Source: Balamuthia mandrillaris (taxonomy: Eukaryota; Discosea; Longamoebia; Balamuthiidae). Taken from it: a stretch of 64,000 nt of DNA. The notes under the pieces were generated by a model. That model did not search any database, had not been told where the DNA came from, and saw only the letters and a list, made by a program, of their open reading frames with translations. The stretch lies in contig JAVKOQ010000034.1 in assembly GCA_031835245.1 (NCBI GenBank), positions 87,501-151,500 on the forward strand, read 5' to 3'. Shown piece after piece: positions 30,402 through 42,600 of this stretch. Position numbers and translations under genes: made by a program. Every line of letters begins with the position of its first letter. Positions within the stretch are counted from its first letter, which is position 1.

Positions 30402-31499
30402 ATGGGAACGCGGTGCGGGTGGGAGTCCCTTCCAGACGAACTTGTCTGCCTTGTGCTCAGCGCGGTGCCGGTCGACTACGTGGCCATCGCCGCTCGCACC
30501 TGCCGCAGATGGTTCGCGTGCTGTCCAGCCGAACGCCGACGCAAGCTCTCGCTCCGCGGGGCGTGCAGCTCCGTGGCTTTGCTCCGGTGGGCTCTCGCGA
30601 ACGGCCACCGCTTGGACGAGACCACCTGCGCCGTGGCTGCCGCTCTCGGGAACCTCCCGGTGCTCCGGTGGGTCCGAGGGCAAGGCTGCCCTTGGGACAG
30701 CCGAACCTGCACCGCAGCCGCGGAAAGCGGGGACCTTCGGGTGCTCCAGTGGGCTCAGAGGAACGGCTGCCCGGTGCTCGACGGCCAGGTGGTCAACACG
30801 GCCGCGCAGCGCGGCAACCTGGACGTGCTGAGGTGGTGCTACGAAGAAGGAGGCGCTCGCGCCGCGTTGCCCTTCCGCGAGGCCGCAAGGAACGGCCACT
30901 TGGCGGTGGTTCGGTGGCTGGCAGAACGGTTCGAAAAGGGCTCGGAGGAGAGCTGGCTGAGGGATAGCTGGAGCGGGGTCATCGTGTGCTCCGAAGCCGC
31001 CAGCAGCGGGCACTTGGAGCTGCTCAAGTGGGCATTGGAGCAGGAGGGAGGCTCTTGGCACCGGGACGTGTTTCCAGTGGAGTGGTTGGCAGTCCCGGCC
31101 ATAGATGGCGGGCACTTGGAGGTCCTCAAGTGGTTGGTGGAGGAGCAGCTATGCTCCATGGACAAGAGAGCATGCACGACGGCTGCCCAGCGCGGCCAGC
31201 TGGAGGTGCTGAAGTGGTTGAGAGAGGGGCGTGGCTGGCCTTGGGACCAAGGCACTTGCGCCGCGGCAGCACAAGCGGGACATTTGGAAGTGCTGCAGTG
31301 GGCTCGTGAGAATGGGTGCCCGTGGAACGAGCAAACCACCGAGCTTGCTGCAGCGGAGGGGCATGTCGAGGTGGTGGAGTGGGCCAGAGAGCGGGGCTGT
31401 CCCTGCAGCGAGTCAACATGGAAAAGAGTGCAGGAAATAAGAAAAGAAGAGGAGAGGCAAGGGAGAAGGAAAACGAAAGACAAAGCAACCAAAGAATAA
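30402..31499 (+). CDS. F-box and ankyrin-repeat protein, intronless
   Basis: 365 residues in one exon. The N-terminus is an F-box (WESLPDELVCLVLSAVP, then a conserved R.W pair), which docks Skp1 in SCF ubiquitin ligases. Eight or so ankyrin-like repeats of the LEVLKWLRE..GWPWD type follow (e.g. GHLEVLQWARENGCPW). The tail after residue ~340 is Lys/Glu/Arg-rich. This 'GHLEVLKWA' repeat subtype is greatly expanded in Acanthamoeba and in amoeba giant viruses such as pandoraviruses and mimiviruses, where F-box fusions are frequent. The coding sequence is clearly more GC-rich than its surroundings. A TATA-like AATATAAAA lies about 45 bp upstream of the ATG. Substrate unknown. Confidence 0.88.
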   Translation: MGTRCGWESLPDELVCLVLSAVPVDYVAIAARTCRRWFACCPAERRRKLSLRGACSSVALLRWALANGHRLDETTCAVAAALGNLPVLRWVRGQGCPWDSRTCTAAAESGDLRVLQWAQRNGCPVLDGQVVNTAAQRGNLDVLRWCYEEGGARAALPFREAARNGHLAVVRWLAERFEKGSEESWLRDSWSGVIVCSEAASSGHLELLKWALEQEGGSWHRDVFPVEWLAVPAIDGGHLEVLKWLVEEQLCSMDKRACTTAAQRGQLEVLKWLREGRGWPWDQGTCAAAAQAGHLEVLQWARENGCPWNEQTTELAAAEGHVEVVEWARERGCPCSESTWKRVQEIRKEEERQGRRKTKDKATKE

Positions 31500-31558
31500 G
31501 AAAAAGGATAAGAAAAAGCAAAGGGAATAAATAAGTGTTAGATATCCTTTCCTTCTCT

Positions 31559-33328
31559 CTACTTCTTCCGGCTCAAGTTTCGTTGTTTTTCGGCATCGGC
31601 GACGATCTTCTCCTTGACGGCGAGTCCTTTGCGTTTACGCACGTCCGTGATGATGCGTTTGGAAACGGGCGGCGGCAACTTTTCGTCCATCTCTTCCCCG
31701 AATTCTTCTTTCTCCTCCTCTGTCTTTGGAATGAAAAACGGGTCGGAGTCGATCACTTCCCAGTGCGAAAACATCAGTTGCGCATTGGCTGCTCCTGTTT
31801 TTGTTTTAGTGATGAATGAGTGAAAAAAAGAAAAGAACAAACAGGAAAGACAAAGACAAAGACAAGCACAAACCAGAAGTCATGTCTCTCATTTCGTTCA
31901 CGAAACCAAAACTTTCGTACGCAGGAAGATATGCTTGAACCATGAAATGGTCCGTTCCTTCTTTGTATTCCTGGCAAAAGATGCGTGCTCTTCGCTTCGA
32001 AAGTACATTTGTGGCTTTGCCTAATGTCGCTGTGTTTACCTGTACAACAAGGAGGAGAGATGAGATAGATGAGAATACGAAGAAGGGGAAAGGGAGAAAA
32101 GAATAGGAAGGCACGAAGATGAGGAAGTAGGATAACATGTAGAAAAGGCGGTAGCTACAAACCTGCATGTCACAAAGATACATTGGCTCCACGATCCTGA
32201 CGGAATGGGCCATAAAAGCATGTCTGCAAGAGTCTTTCATCCACGAAATAATCTGTCCTCCAGTTCCCGCAAAATAGTTGCTGCTGTTTGCTGCCTTGCT
32301 GTTATTCGCTTTTTCTTTCTCTTTATCTTGTTGTTGAAGCTCAGGAATTAGATTATTGCTGCCGCCAGTTTCAATGTGAACAATGTTTTCCGAGTCACTG
32401 TCAGAAAGAAGTTGAGCCTCTTTGACTTGTTCGTTTTCCGCCGCGTCTTGAACTATGGCGATATCTTCGATGACGAAGGCGACGCCAGTCATAGGTTCGG
32501 CACAGAGAGGACCTTGAAAGGTCGCCAGTTGGAAGCCGCTGATGAAACTGCCTTCGAATTCCAATACATGATCCATCAACTTCTTTCTTTCAGAGTCTGT
32601 TTTTAGTTGTTGGTTAGTAATGAAAAAAAGAGGACACGGCAGAGAGTGAACCAGAGATGAGAAGGGGTGAGAGAGACCTTCAGAAGGAGTGCCCGTCTTG
32701 GGCAAGAGGAGCTTGGCGCCGAGAGACTGCCATGAAGGATTGTCACAGAGACCAGGCACGTGGTTCAGCAGCATATTTGCGCCGACATGCTTTGGTCCAA
32801 ATGACCACAAGTGACTATGAAAAAAAGAAAGGTCTGAGATTGAATAAAGAAAGACAAGAAAAGAGGAGAAAATACTTTTGCAATTCGACAAGCCAACGGC
32901 CATTGTCAACCTCCGAAAAGAGCTTTATCATCTGTTCACGGAAGTTAAGGAAAGTCTGAGCCTCGTTCTCTACTTCTTCCACAGCAGCTGCTGCTGCACT
33001 TGTTGCCTTCTCTTTGTGCTGTAGTTCGTCTCCTTCCTCCTGTTCTTCTCCTTGTTGTTCTAGTTCGTCTTCTTCTGGTTTCTTGTTGGAAGGTGTGGTT
33101 GCTTTTTCTTCTGTTTTTTTCTGCTTCTCTTCTGACTTTTCAGCTGCTTTTGCCAAAATCTCAGCAAAGTTGACAGAGTTCTCCACAAATACTTTGCGAA
33201 TAATTTGCTGGTTGAACTGAGTTTCCAGAAAACGACGAATTGTGTTGGGAATTGGAATGGCTCGTAGCCTTATTTTGCATGCCTTGTTTGGTGTCATTGT
33301 AATGATCCTATCATCTTCCACTGAGACA

Positions 33329-33364
<36 letters not shown>

Positions 33365-33548
33365 GACAGATTAGTGAAAATATGAATGGAAAGGAAGAAG
33401 ATAGAAGAAGTACCTCCATTGGCGAGATCCGATGTGATGGTCTCTCTGAAAGACACCAGTGGCGGCGATACTGTGATTTGCACTTGAGCAAATCTTTCCT
33501 TCAAATCTTTCAAACATCGCTGCATCATACAAACGTTATGTTTGTTTC

Positions 33549-33579
<31 letters not shown>

Positions 33580-33911
33580 ACAAAAATAAACCTCTAAATG
33601 CAACTCTCCAGATGCCATTATGACGTGTTCACCGGTTTCTTGTACCAACACTTGTACGCAGGGATCTGCTTGATTAAGTAACCGTAGTCCTTCCATCAGT
33701 TTCGGCATTTCTCCTGTTTAATTGATGCATTGTTTGTCAAAAGAAAAAAATGAAAAGAAGAGAAATACAGAAAAAAAAAGCCAGAAAAGTCAGGCTACCA
33801 AAGATAGAATCATAGAATTATATGTATCTGTTGTTCTATCTCAAATTTAAAAAAAAATCTCATACTAGAAAGTGCCTTTACAGTTTCATCATACAACGGC
33901 TTCCACTTGTG

Positions 33912-33959
<48 letters not shown>

Positions 33960-34374
33960 ACGACATATAAAGAAAAGGTAGGGACAAGTACCTGGATTCT
34001 CTGCCTCAACTGCAACTCGTACAATCGGCGAAAACTTGAAGAGAGAGCGAGAGAGAGAGAGAGAGAGAGAGAGAAAGGGGTAATTGATCAATTTGTTGCA
34101 CTCCAAGAACACTGATGAAACAGAAGAAAAAACACAACATAACAAATGTAAACGTACACCAAATCCCATGTGCAAAAACGACTGACAAAGAGGTGTAGAA
34201 CAAATGGTCGCCGTTTTGAGGATCACGTCCTCTACTCCACCAATACCAAACACATTTCCAGCCGGTACTTTATCCACTCTTTGTAATTCTCTTCCCATCA
34301 TTATGTAGAGCTCTTTCAGCACCATTTCTACGACAAAAAATCAAAGATTAAAATAGGAGGGAAAGAGGAAGAAC

Positions 34375-34416
<42 letters not shown>

Positions 34417-35193
34417 GAAACAAGAGAGAAGATAAGAGAGAGAGAGAGAGAGTGAAAAGAGAGGGAATGAGAAGGTACCCTTGCGATACTTGTTAGGATT
34501 GCGCGGGTTATAACGAGGACCAAGTATTTGTATCTTATCCCCAGCATGCAAAGTTCCACTAAATATTCTTGCAAAGGCCACAAACACTTTGTCCTTGTCT
34601 TCTTTTTCTTCCTCTTCCTTTTCTTTCTCTTCTGCTGTCTCTTCTTCTTTAGTTTCTTCTTGCGAAGAAGCAGACGCGGCTGCCGAACGAGGTTTTCGTG
34701 GAATCACAAACATACTTCGGCCTGGTAATGCAGCTGCTCTGTCCAAAGCAAAAACTTTGGAAACAAACGCTAAGACTGGAGCTTTGTCATCCGAGTCGCA
34801 AGTGTTGACCGCGTTTACGAGCTGTTGATGTTGAGCTAATTCTTCCGGAGAGAGCTGCATGTTGGAGGGAAGAGATGAGTTCCAAAGCTTGGGAATGCGC
34901 AGTTTTTGGGCGTCGAGTGGACTTGGCAAATGCTCCACCACCGTTCCTGTTTTGTTTTCAATTATCATTTGAATGTTAGGTGGAAGGAACAAACATAGAA
35001 AAAAACATTAAACTGACCAAGAATGGCATCTGAAACAGGCAACCAGCGACCCATGACCGCTTGAAGGGTGACACGTGTATCAGCGGACTTAAGGTCCCTT
35101 GGAGGGACCTTCAATCCAAGTGTCTCCACAATCTTCTCCACTTTCTTTTCTTTCCTGCATTTATTTTGTTTTAAAGTAACCCAACGTATTGTT

Positions 35194-35230
<37 letters not shown>

Positions 35231-36510
35231 AAAATTACTCACTTTTCGGAAATGGCTGTATAAACATTCCAAATGTTGTTAAGAATGAATTGGACAAACA
35301 TGGGTTGTAGGCGACCTGTGTTGTCCTTCTTCAGTATCTTCTTTGACTTCATGTTCAGGAAGTAATCTCCCCAAAGGGTCTTAAGCAACACTCGACGATG
35401 GATTTGCAGTTTCTTAGCATAGATATCTGCAAACTGATGAAGCCTGTTATGTTAAAACGGTATGAGCAAAGAGGAATAAACAAAGGAAAAAATGAAGAAT
35501 GAAAGAGACCTGAAACCCCATCCATCTGTGGCGCTGGCAAACACAACGTTGCCTTTCTCTGGAGCAAAGTAGACATCTGAGTCATCCACTTCGTCTACAT
35601 CCCATTCGTGCTGTAAGAGATGGTTTCAGTTTTGTAACACAAATGAGAAACATAAAACAACGCATAGAAAAACAAACGAGACGAAGAATGAAGAACGAGA
35701 ACGGCAAACGAGGAACTAGAGGAACGTCTCAACCCTACCGTGCCATCGTCCTCATATGCCCTCTCCATAAAGGTCTTGTTGAGGTCCTCCTTCCACAGCG
35801 TGCTCATCACGGCGTTGATCTGCTCCAACACGTTCTGCAGCCGGGCATAGGCCTCCTCCGGCTGCAGCTTCAGCTCCGTGACCAGCCGGTCCACCTTGTT
35901 CATGACCAGCACCGGGCGAACCTTCTCCGTCCAGGCCTGCCGCAGCACGGCCTGCGTCTGTATGCAGACCCCTTCGACCACGTCCACCACCAGCAGCGCG
36001 CCGTCCGCCAGGCGAACGGCGGTGGAGACCTCCCCTGAGAAGTCGACGTGCCCGGGCGAGTCTATCAGGTTGACCAGGTGGTCGACCAGGCCAAAGGGCC
36101 GCAGGGGCCTGTTGCGATGGTGTCGCGTGTCGTGGCGGTAGAGCAGCGAGATGGAGGAGGCCTTCATGGTGATGAGCTTCTCCTGCTCGGCCTCGGTGTT
36201 ATCCATGTAGCGGATCTTGCCGGCCAGCTTGGGGGAGATGATGCCGTTGGTGGAAATGAGGGCGTCCGACAAAGTAGTTTTGCCTGGTTGGATGGTGTTA
36301 CATCGAGGTAAGAGAGAGGGAGACATCAAAAAAAGAAGAAGAAGAAGAAGAAGAAGAAGAAGAAGAAGAAGAAGAAGAACAAGAAGAACAAGAAGAAAGA
36401 TGAAGCAGGGAGGGATTACCATGATCTACGTGGGCCAAGACGCAAATGTTTCGAACGTTTTGGTTGTTGGCCTGCAAGGCCGAAAGTTGGGCGGCGCTTA
36501 TGGTAGGCAT
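31559..36510 (-). CDS. EFL1: Elongation factor-like GTPase 1 (60S ribosome maturation)
   Basis: Fifteen exons total 3402 nt, 1133 residues (human EFL1 1120). Main limits: 36510-36420, 36283-35739, 35610-35510, 35443-35243, 35154-35018, 34946-34479, 34327-34158, 34034-33992, 33713-33592, 33519-33414, 33320-32876, 32815-32678 (±1), 32596-32163, 32039-31874, 31794-31559. The G domain has [14 protein letters not shown] (P loop split by intron 1), LITMKASS in switch I (usual RGITMKSS), [10 protein letters not shown] and NKVDR. EFL1-specific blocks follow: [38 protein letters not shown], and the C-terminal [25 protein letters not shown]1 works with SBDS to evict eIF6 from pre-60S particles. Two charged low-complexity inserts (around 34580-34690 and 32960-33140) interrupt the fold. 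Exon 8 is only 43 nt. Most introns carry CT repeats in sense. Confidence 0.93.
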
Positions 36511-37511
36511 CGTCGGCGCATCGAGAGAGAAAGAGCGAGGTCAGCTCCACAAGAGGAAGAAGAAGCAAGGCGAGCAAAGAAGTGAGGAAAGAAGGCAGAA
36601 AGGGAGGCGAAAACGGGTTTCTTCCTTTCTTCTCTCTTCTTTCTTCGTTTATTTGCGGACACATTCCAAATATTCCTATGTCGACAAAATGCTAGTGGAA
36701 ACGAAGGTGGGAACGGTTCAAAACGATATGGAATTTGTGTTAGAGCGGATAAGGACACAGATTTTCCGCGTCCGAGTATCGTACCGGTGGAATTCATAAG
36801 TGGGCCTTAATTAGGATATCTTCCGTTAAAAAGGCAAATTGAAAGGTAATCACAAACCGTCCCGGAAGTAGACGTTTTCTTCCCTTGGTGAAATCGCTGG
36901 ACCAAAGCTGATGTCACCTTCTCCCTGTGACATCTAGCAGGAGGAACCTGACGTCAGCTCTTCGGCCGCTCATTGAAGGGGGGGCGAACACAATCCTTTT
37001 TTTTCTGAGGACGGTACACAGCAAATAGAGACCAAAGAAAAATTGTGGTTTTGCTTTGCGCGGAGGAAAAGAGGAGAAGAGAGCAACCAGCCAAGAAGAG
37101 GAGAGAAGAGACACACACCAAAAAGCAGAGGGACCGGAGGGGAGAGGCAGAAGTGGGGCGGAAGAAAAAAAAGTGAAGAACAACAAAGCGAGCTTTAACT
37201 GACTACGGCTAGAGTACGTTTCGGTGTTTTTTTATTTATTTTCTCTGGGATGATTTTTTTTCCTCCCTTCTCTCTCTCTCAAGTCGCGGACACAACAAAA
37301 AAAAAAGAGAGGTGGATTGGTGGTGGTTGCGTGGGGGGAGGAAAGGGAGGGAGCAGAAACTAAGAGATGAAGAACGAAAGATCAGAACGTTGTGGATTCG
37401 ATTTTTGGGGGGGTTTTTTGGGGTAACCTAACTGACCGACCACCAAATAATAATAATAATAGAAAGAACGACCGGCGGCAAGCAACAAAGGAGGAAGAGA
37501 GAGAAAAAAAA
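36511..37511. promoter_or_regulatory. Divergent promoter region between EFL1 and the Rab gene
   Basis: One kilobase between two divergent starts. It contains GTCGACAAA (36680-36688), a perfect CRE palindrome TGACGTCA (36949-36956) and, just left of it, an imperfect GATGTCACC/TGTGACATC inverted pair (36910-36934). The part nearest the Rab ATG (37100-37511) is purine-rich. No supported gene. Confidence 0.45.
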
Positions 37512-38270
37512 ATGAGCACCACCAGCATGAACCCTGATTTGTACGTAACCATTTTTTTTTTTGAAATCCCCTTTTTCCTGCATTTTGTTTGTTCTCCCCT
37601 TCCTCAGCATTTGGATTCTTTGCTGTTTTTTATTTTTCCCCCTTTCTATTTTTTTTCGTATTCCATGCCTTTTAGCCAGCCGATCGATGCAACAAACAAA
37701 CAAACAAAAACAAGCAGCTCGATCTTGCGCCTTTCTTCTCCTTCTCCTTCTTCTCTTCATCAAACAAACCGAGCTCATCGCCTTCCATCTTTCCTCTTGC
37801 TCCTCCTCCTCCTCTGCGCCTGTGTTCCTGCCCTTCTTGTTCCCTCCTTTCCCCTCCTTTGATGTTCCCTTGGATCGCATCATGCCCTTTTTTCTCACCG
37901 CTCCTTTGTTCCTCTGCCATTCTCCTCTTCTCTCGATTCTCGCGTTCTTCCTCTCCTTCTCGCCTCCATCTCCATAAGCTCTTCTTCTCTAATCTATCTA
38001 TCTTTATTGTGGACTCAACAAACTGTTATTGTGTTTTTTTTTCTCCTCTTTGTTCTGTTCTAATACTGTGCTGCAACCGATACAGTGACTTGGTGTTCAA
38101 AGTATTGTTGATCGGAGACAGTGGCGTTGGAAAGTCCTCCATACTTACACGATTCACGGTACAGTATCCCTCCTTCCTTCTATTTAACTTGCTGTCTCTT
38201 GTCCTTGTTTTCCTTTCTTTCGATCTTTCCTCTCTGCCTTTTTTTGTTTGCATGTTGTCCCTCTCCTCTG

Positions 38271-38305
<35 letters not shown>

Positions 38306-39324
38306 ATTCACCAATCGTTACTCTGACAACAATGTAACAACAACAGGAAGACAAGTTTTTAGAAAATGATGCAGGAACAGTTGGTGTTGACTCGGTACTT
38401 GCTTTCTTTGCTTCTTGGTTCCTTTTTATAACATGTTCTTATCACCTATTTCTATTTTTCCTGTCTCCAATGAACAGAAAACTAAGACGTTGGAGGTTGA
38501 TGACAAAAGGGTTAAACTGAACATATGGGTATTTACTTGTTCTTTCTCTTTTTCCTCCCGTCTCATCTCTCAGCTCCATTTCATCCATTCCCTCCTTTCT
38601 TCCCTGCTTTCATTTCCTCTCTCGTTCTCTCTTGCCCATTCCTCTTTCCTTCTTCTCTTCTTTCCTTAATTTAATTTAATCCAAAACTAACACAGCTCAA
38701 AAAAACTTATAAACTTCAAAAATGTGTAGGACACGGCGGGACAGGAGCGAATGGGATTTCTGACAAGTAGTTACTACAGAGGGGCACACGGCATCATCAT
38801 TGTTTTTGACATCACAAACGAGGAGAGTTATCGCAACGTGGCCAACTGGTTGGGAGAGATTGAGCGTTACGCCTTTGACTCTGCCCTCAAGATCCTCATC
38901 GGCAACAAGAGCGATCTTGCGGGAGAGCGACAAGTTCAGGCCAGCACTGCCACGGTACTTTTTCTCTTGCGTTTTTTTTTATTTTATTTCTTCTCCATTT
39001 CGTTTTTTGTGTCTTTTCTTTTTCAAAATATGTTTTATGAATATGTTATCTCACTTCTTCTCCTCTCTCTCATGTCTCTCTCTCTCGTGTTTCTCTCAAA
39101 CTCCAAAGGAATATGCAGAGAACGAATTGAGTACAGAATACTTTGAGGCATCCGCCAAAACAGGAGACAACATCAGCGAAGCCTTTTTACGCCTAACCCA
39201 AATGATGAAGAAACGAAAGGAGCCACAGCAAGGACAACACACCAACCCCAAGCCCGGCGGCAACACGTTAAACCTTGGCGGCACCGAGCCTCAACCAGCA
39301 AGAAGGAGACGTTGTCAGGTTTAA
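37512..39324 (+). CDS. Rab-family small GTPase (Rab1/Rab8-like, divergent)
   Basis: Six exons (37512-37540, 38086-38158, 38347-38394, 38478-38528, 38730-38954, 39109-39324) sum to 642 nt, 213 residues. P loop GDSGVGKSS, G3 WDTAGQER, G4 GNKSD and G5 EASAK are intact, so GTP binding is expected. The switch I region is unusual (NDAGTVGVDSKTKTLEV, where Rabs have the STIGVDFK type). SSYYRGAHGIIIVFDIT is a good Rab motif. The C-terminus is hydrophilic and ends RRRRCQV, placing a single Cys at position -3: not CC, CXC or CAAX, so prenylation is uncertain unless a further exon exists. Intron 1 is long (545 nt) for the window. Probably a vesicle-traffic GTPase; the exact Rab class is not clear. Confidence 0.88.
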
Positions 39325-39576
39325 AAAAAAAACCAGACCAACGAACAAACCCGACAAAAGAAAAAAAGCTACCCAGTTTTTTTTTTGTTTGGGTACGTCG
39401 TCTTTCTTGTGTGTGTGCTTTTTTTTGTTTTTTTTCAGAACAAACATTGTTTTTTTATTCTTTTTAAAAAAATCTTTTTCTTGAATAATGGGACAAACAG
39501 GTTATTTTTTGTTCTCTTCACCGTTTTGTTCTCTTCTCTTCATGGTTCTCTTCTCTTCGTCGTTCTCTTCGTCGTT

Positions 39577-39613
<37 letters not shown>

Positions 39614-39665
39614 TTAGTGAAAAAATAAAGGTTTTGCGTTTCCTCGTAAAGTTGGCAAATTTTAT
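39325..39665. other. Convergent 3' region between the Rab gene and the MBD-array gene
   Basis: About 340 bp of T-rich sequence with GTTCTCTTC and (CT)n repeats (39580-39609) and an AATAAAG polyadenylation-like signal at 39625 oriented with the Rab gene. No coding potential. Confidence 0.45.
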
Positions 39666-42600
39666 TTATTTTCGTTCGTTGTTGAGCTGTTGCTGCTGCT
39701 GCTGTTGGCTTGGAGCGGATGTTTTATTTTGTGCGGTTGCTTTTGTGCTTCCTGCGTTATTGTGATGTGCGGACTTGAGCGAGAGTGGGGGTTGATAAAC
39801 GTGATGATGCTGTTGATGTTGATGCAGCAAGTCAGGATTGCCCAACATTATCGCAGCGGCAACCGCAGCGGCAGCCGAGCTCGATTGAATGGGAGAAGCC
39901 AATAATGACGACAATGAAGATGAAGATAAAGAAGAAGAGGACGAAGAAGAAGAAGAAGAAGAAGATGAATTGCTGTTTGTGGAAGTGGTGGAAGAAAGCG
40001 AAGGAGAAGAAGCAGATGATGAAGACGAAGGAACAACCGCGTTAGAAAAATGAATGGTGGAGGCAGGAGAAAGAGAAGCAGAGGAGGAAGAAGTGGAAGA
40101 ATAAGGGCTCGGGGCAAAGTAAAATCCTCTGCCGCCGCTAAGACTGGCAGCGGACATGGTAGAGGAAGTCGCTCCGCTGTTCTGAAGGTGCTGTTGTTGA
40201 GATTGTTGTTGCGGAGGATGAACATGATGGAAAGTAAAAGTGTTGCTAGATCCACTCGTCGTTGTTGAGGTTGTCGTTATTGGCGTGTTATTGTTTGTTT
40301 GTGCTGATAATGAAGATAAAGAAGAGGAAGAGGAAGAAGATTGTTGCTGTGAAGAATAGTGGAGAGCGTGCTGATGTACAGCAGTTGTGGTGGAGGATGG
40401 CAAAGGAGGAAAGGCGGAAGATGAAGTTATGTAAGGATGGAGCGGAGGGTATGCTTGGCGAAAATCTGTCGTTGTTGTTGTTGTTGGTGCAGTTGAGGAA
40501 GAGGATGAAGAAGTAGCGGAATCAACCCAAGAAGAAGTGGCTGAATGACGAAAGTTGTCTTCCAGTGCAGAAGAGGTTGTGGTATCTCCCCACGAAGAAG
40601 CAGACGAAGCAGAAGAAGAAATAGAGGAAGAGGACATAGAAGAAGACGAAGTAGAGATGGAAGGAGAAGGATTCCATCGTCCGCTTCCCAGAATTTTGGA
40701 GAGGTCTCCACCAGCAGCAACTACAGCGGCGGCTGCGGCGGCTGCGGAGGAGAACAACAAAGAGGAGGATGAAAATCCTCCGCCGAGGGAAGAGGAAGGA
40801 GCCAAAAGCGGACCTCCCCCTCTGCTCCCAATTATGGAAGAGGAAGCAGAAAGAGGAGAAGAGGAAGAAGATAAAGTAGTAGGACCAGGATTGAAGCCAC
40901 CGCCTTCTGTCCACATAAAGTTTGTGATAGGTCGTGTCTGTTGCTGTTCAAAAGAGGAGGAAGAAGCAGTCGTCCATCCGTGAATGTCCCCTCCTCTACC
41001 CCCACCTTGATGGGTCAGCATAGAAGGATGATGATGATAAAACTCTGAAGGAGTTTTAGCATAGTGTTGATTGTGGTCTCCTCCTTTTCTGTCTTTATCT
41101 CCTCCAACAATAGAAGAAGATGAAGATGAACCTGCCGCCAGTTGCAGCGCCTTCTTGGCCTGTTTCTCTAAAAATTTTTTCACCTGTGGCACTGAGTAGA
41201 AACGTCTGCCAGTGGGGCTGGTGTAGACTTTGACGTGCTTGATGATGGTCTTGTCTTTGCCAGTCTCTCGGAGAATGGTTGTGGTCTCCCATCCTTCCGG
41301 CAGCTCGAAATGACGCTGCCACTTCCATTTGCGTCGTCGTTTCTTCGAGTTGTTGCCGCTATTTCTATTATTGGCGTTGGTATTATTGCCGGTCTCATCG
41401 TCGTCGTCATCGTCATCATCATCATCTTCGTCTTCGTCGTCATCTGCCTTTGCTCTTTTCTTGCGAGAACGATGATTACGATCGTCGTCGTCATGTTCGT
41501 GTTCATCGTCGTCATCCTCCTCGTCTGTGCCCCCTCCACTCTTGCTCTTACTTCCAGACGAAGCAGGTTCAGGCAAGCCCAAATACTTTCTGACTTGTGG
41601 TTTGGAATAAAATTTTTTGCCGTTAGGACTGATGTAGACCTTGTAGGAGGCCTTCGTGGAGGAAGTCCTGGTCTCCACAGTCCAACCCTCGGGTATCGGA
41701 AACGACTCGCTCTTGCGACCTCTTCGCTTTCTACCGGTGGTAGGACTAACTGCACCACCTGCTTCCGCTCCGCCTTCACTGCTGTGGCTTACGTCGAATC
41801 CCATCATCGAATGGTGATGCGGTTGCTGTTGTAGTATGATTCGTTCGTTGACAAATTTTGTTGGTGTGGTCGTGGAGGATGAAGATGGGGAAGAAGAAGG
41901 AGGAGAGGAGAGATGGGAAGAATGAGAAGAAGTGAGGTGATGGAGGTTAGAGACCGCTTGAAAGGCTTTCGGATTCATGGCCGATGGGGCCACTGTTCCA
42001 GCTGGCATCGGCGGTTGATGCGAGATTGGTGATGTGGTCGTTGGATAGGAATAAGGAGGAGGGGGAGTTATCATCGCGGCCCAAGGGCTATGTCCTTCTT
42101 GCAACACGCTTACCGTCTCTTCTTCCACGTCCTCGTATTGTGGTTGTTGCCCTCCTCTGAAGTGTTCATCTTGCTGATGATTAGCTCCTCCAATAACAAA
42201 TCTCGAAATAACAGTAGAAGAAGTTGAAGACCCAGAAGATGAAGAAGACGGGCTCCATGGATCCGCATCCAAGTTGGAATTGTTCGCGTTCTTCTCCTTC
42301 TCATCTAGCAAGAAAGACATGACCTGCGGAATGGAATAGAACTTCTTGCCATCAGGATTTACGTAAACCTTCATCATGGCCTGCGACTGCCCCGCCTCCG
42401 CCTTTTGCTTACTCTTGGGCCGAACCTCAGTTTTCCAACCTGGAGGCAACTGAAAACCTCTGTTCCATCGCCACTTGGCAATCTTTTTCTCTCGCTCCAG
42501 CTCCCGAGCAGCCTTTTGTTCGCGGAGAACCCTGGCGAGAACTTCTTCCTCATTTTCGCCGTCTCCGCTATGTTCGTGCATGTGTTCATGTTCTAACGTG

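Noticed and set aside
30351-31521. Long minus-strand frames opposite the F-box/ankyrin gene
   Set aside because: Antisense shadows of a GC-rich coding exon; no recognisable domain.
33880-33920. Possible extra EFL1 exon reading [12 protein letters not shown]
   Set aside because: Its possible splice sites give 40 nt, which breaks the phase between the flanking exons, and EFL1 homologs have no insertion at this point.
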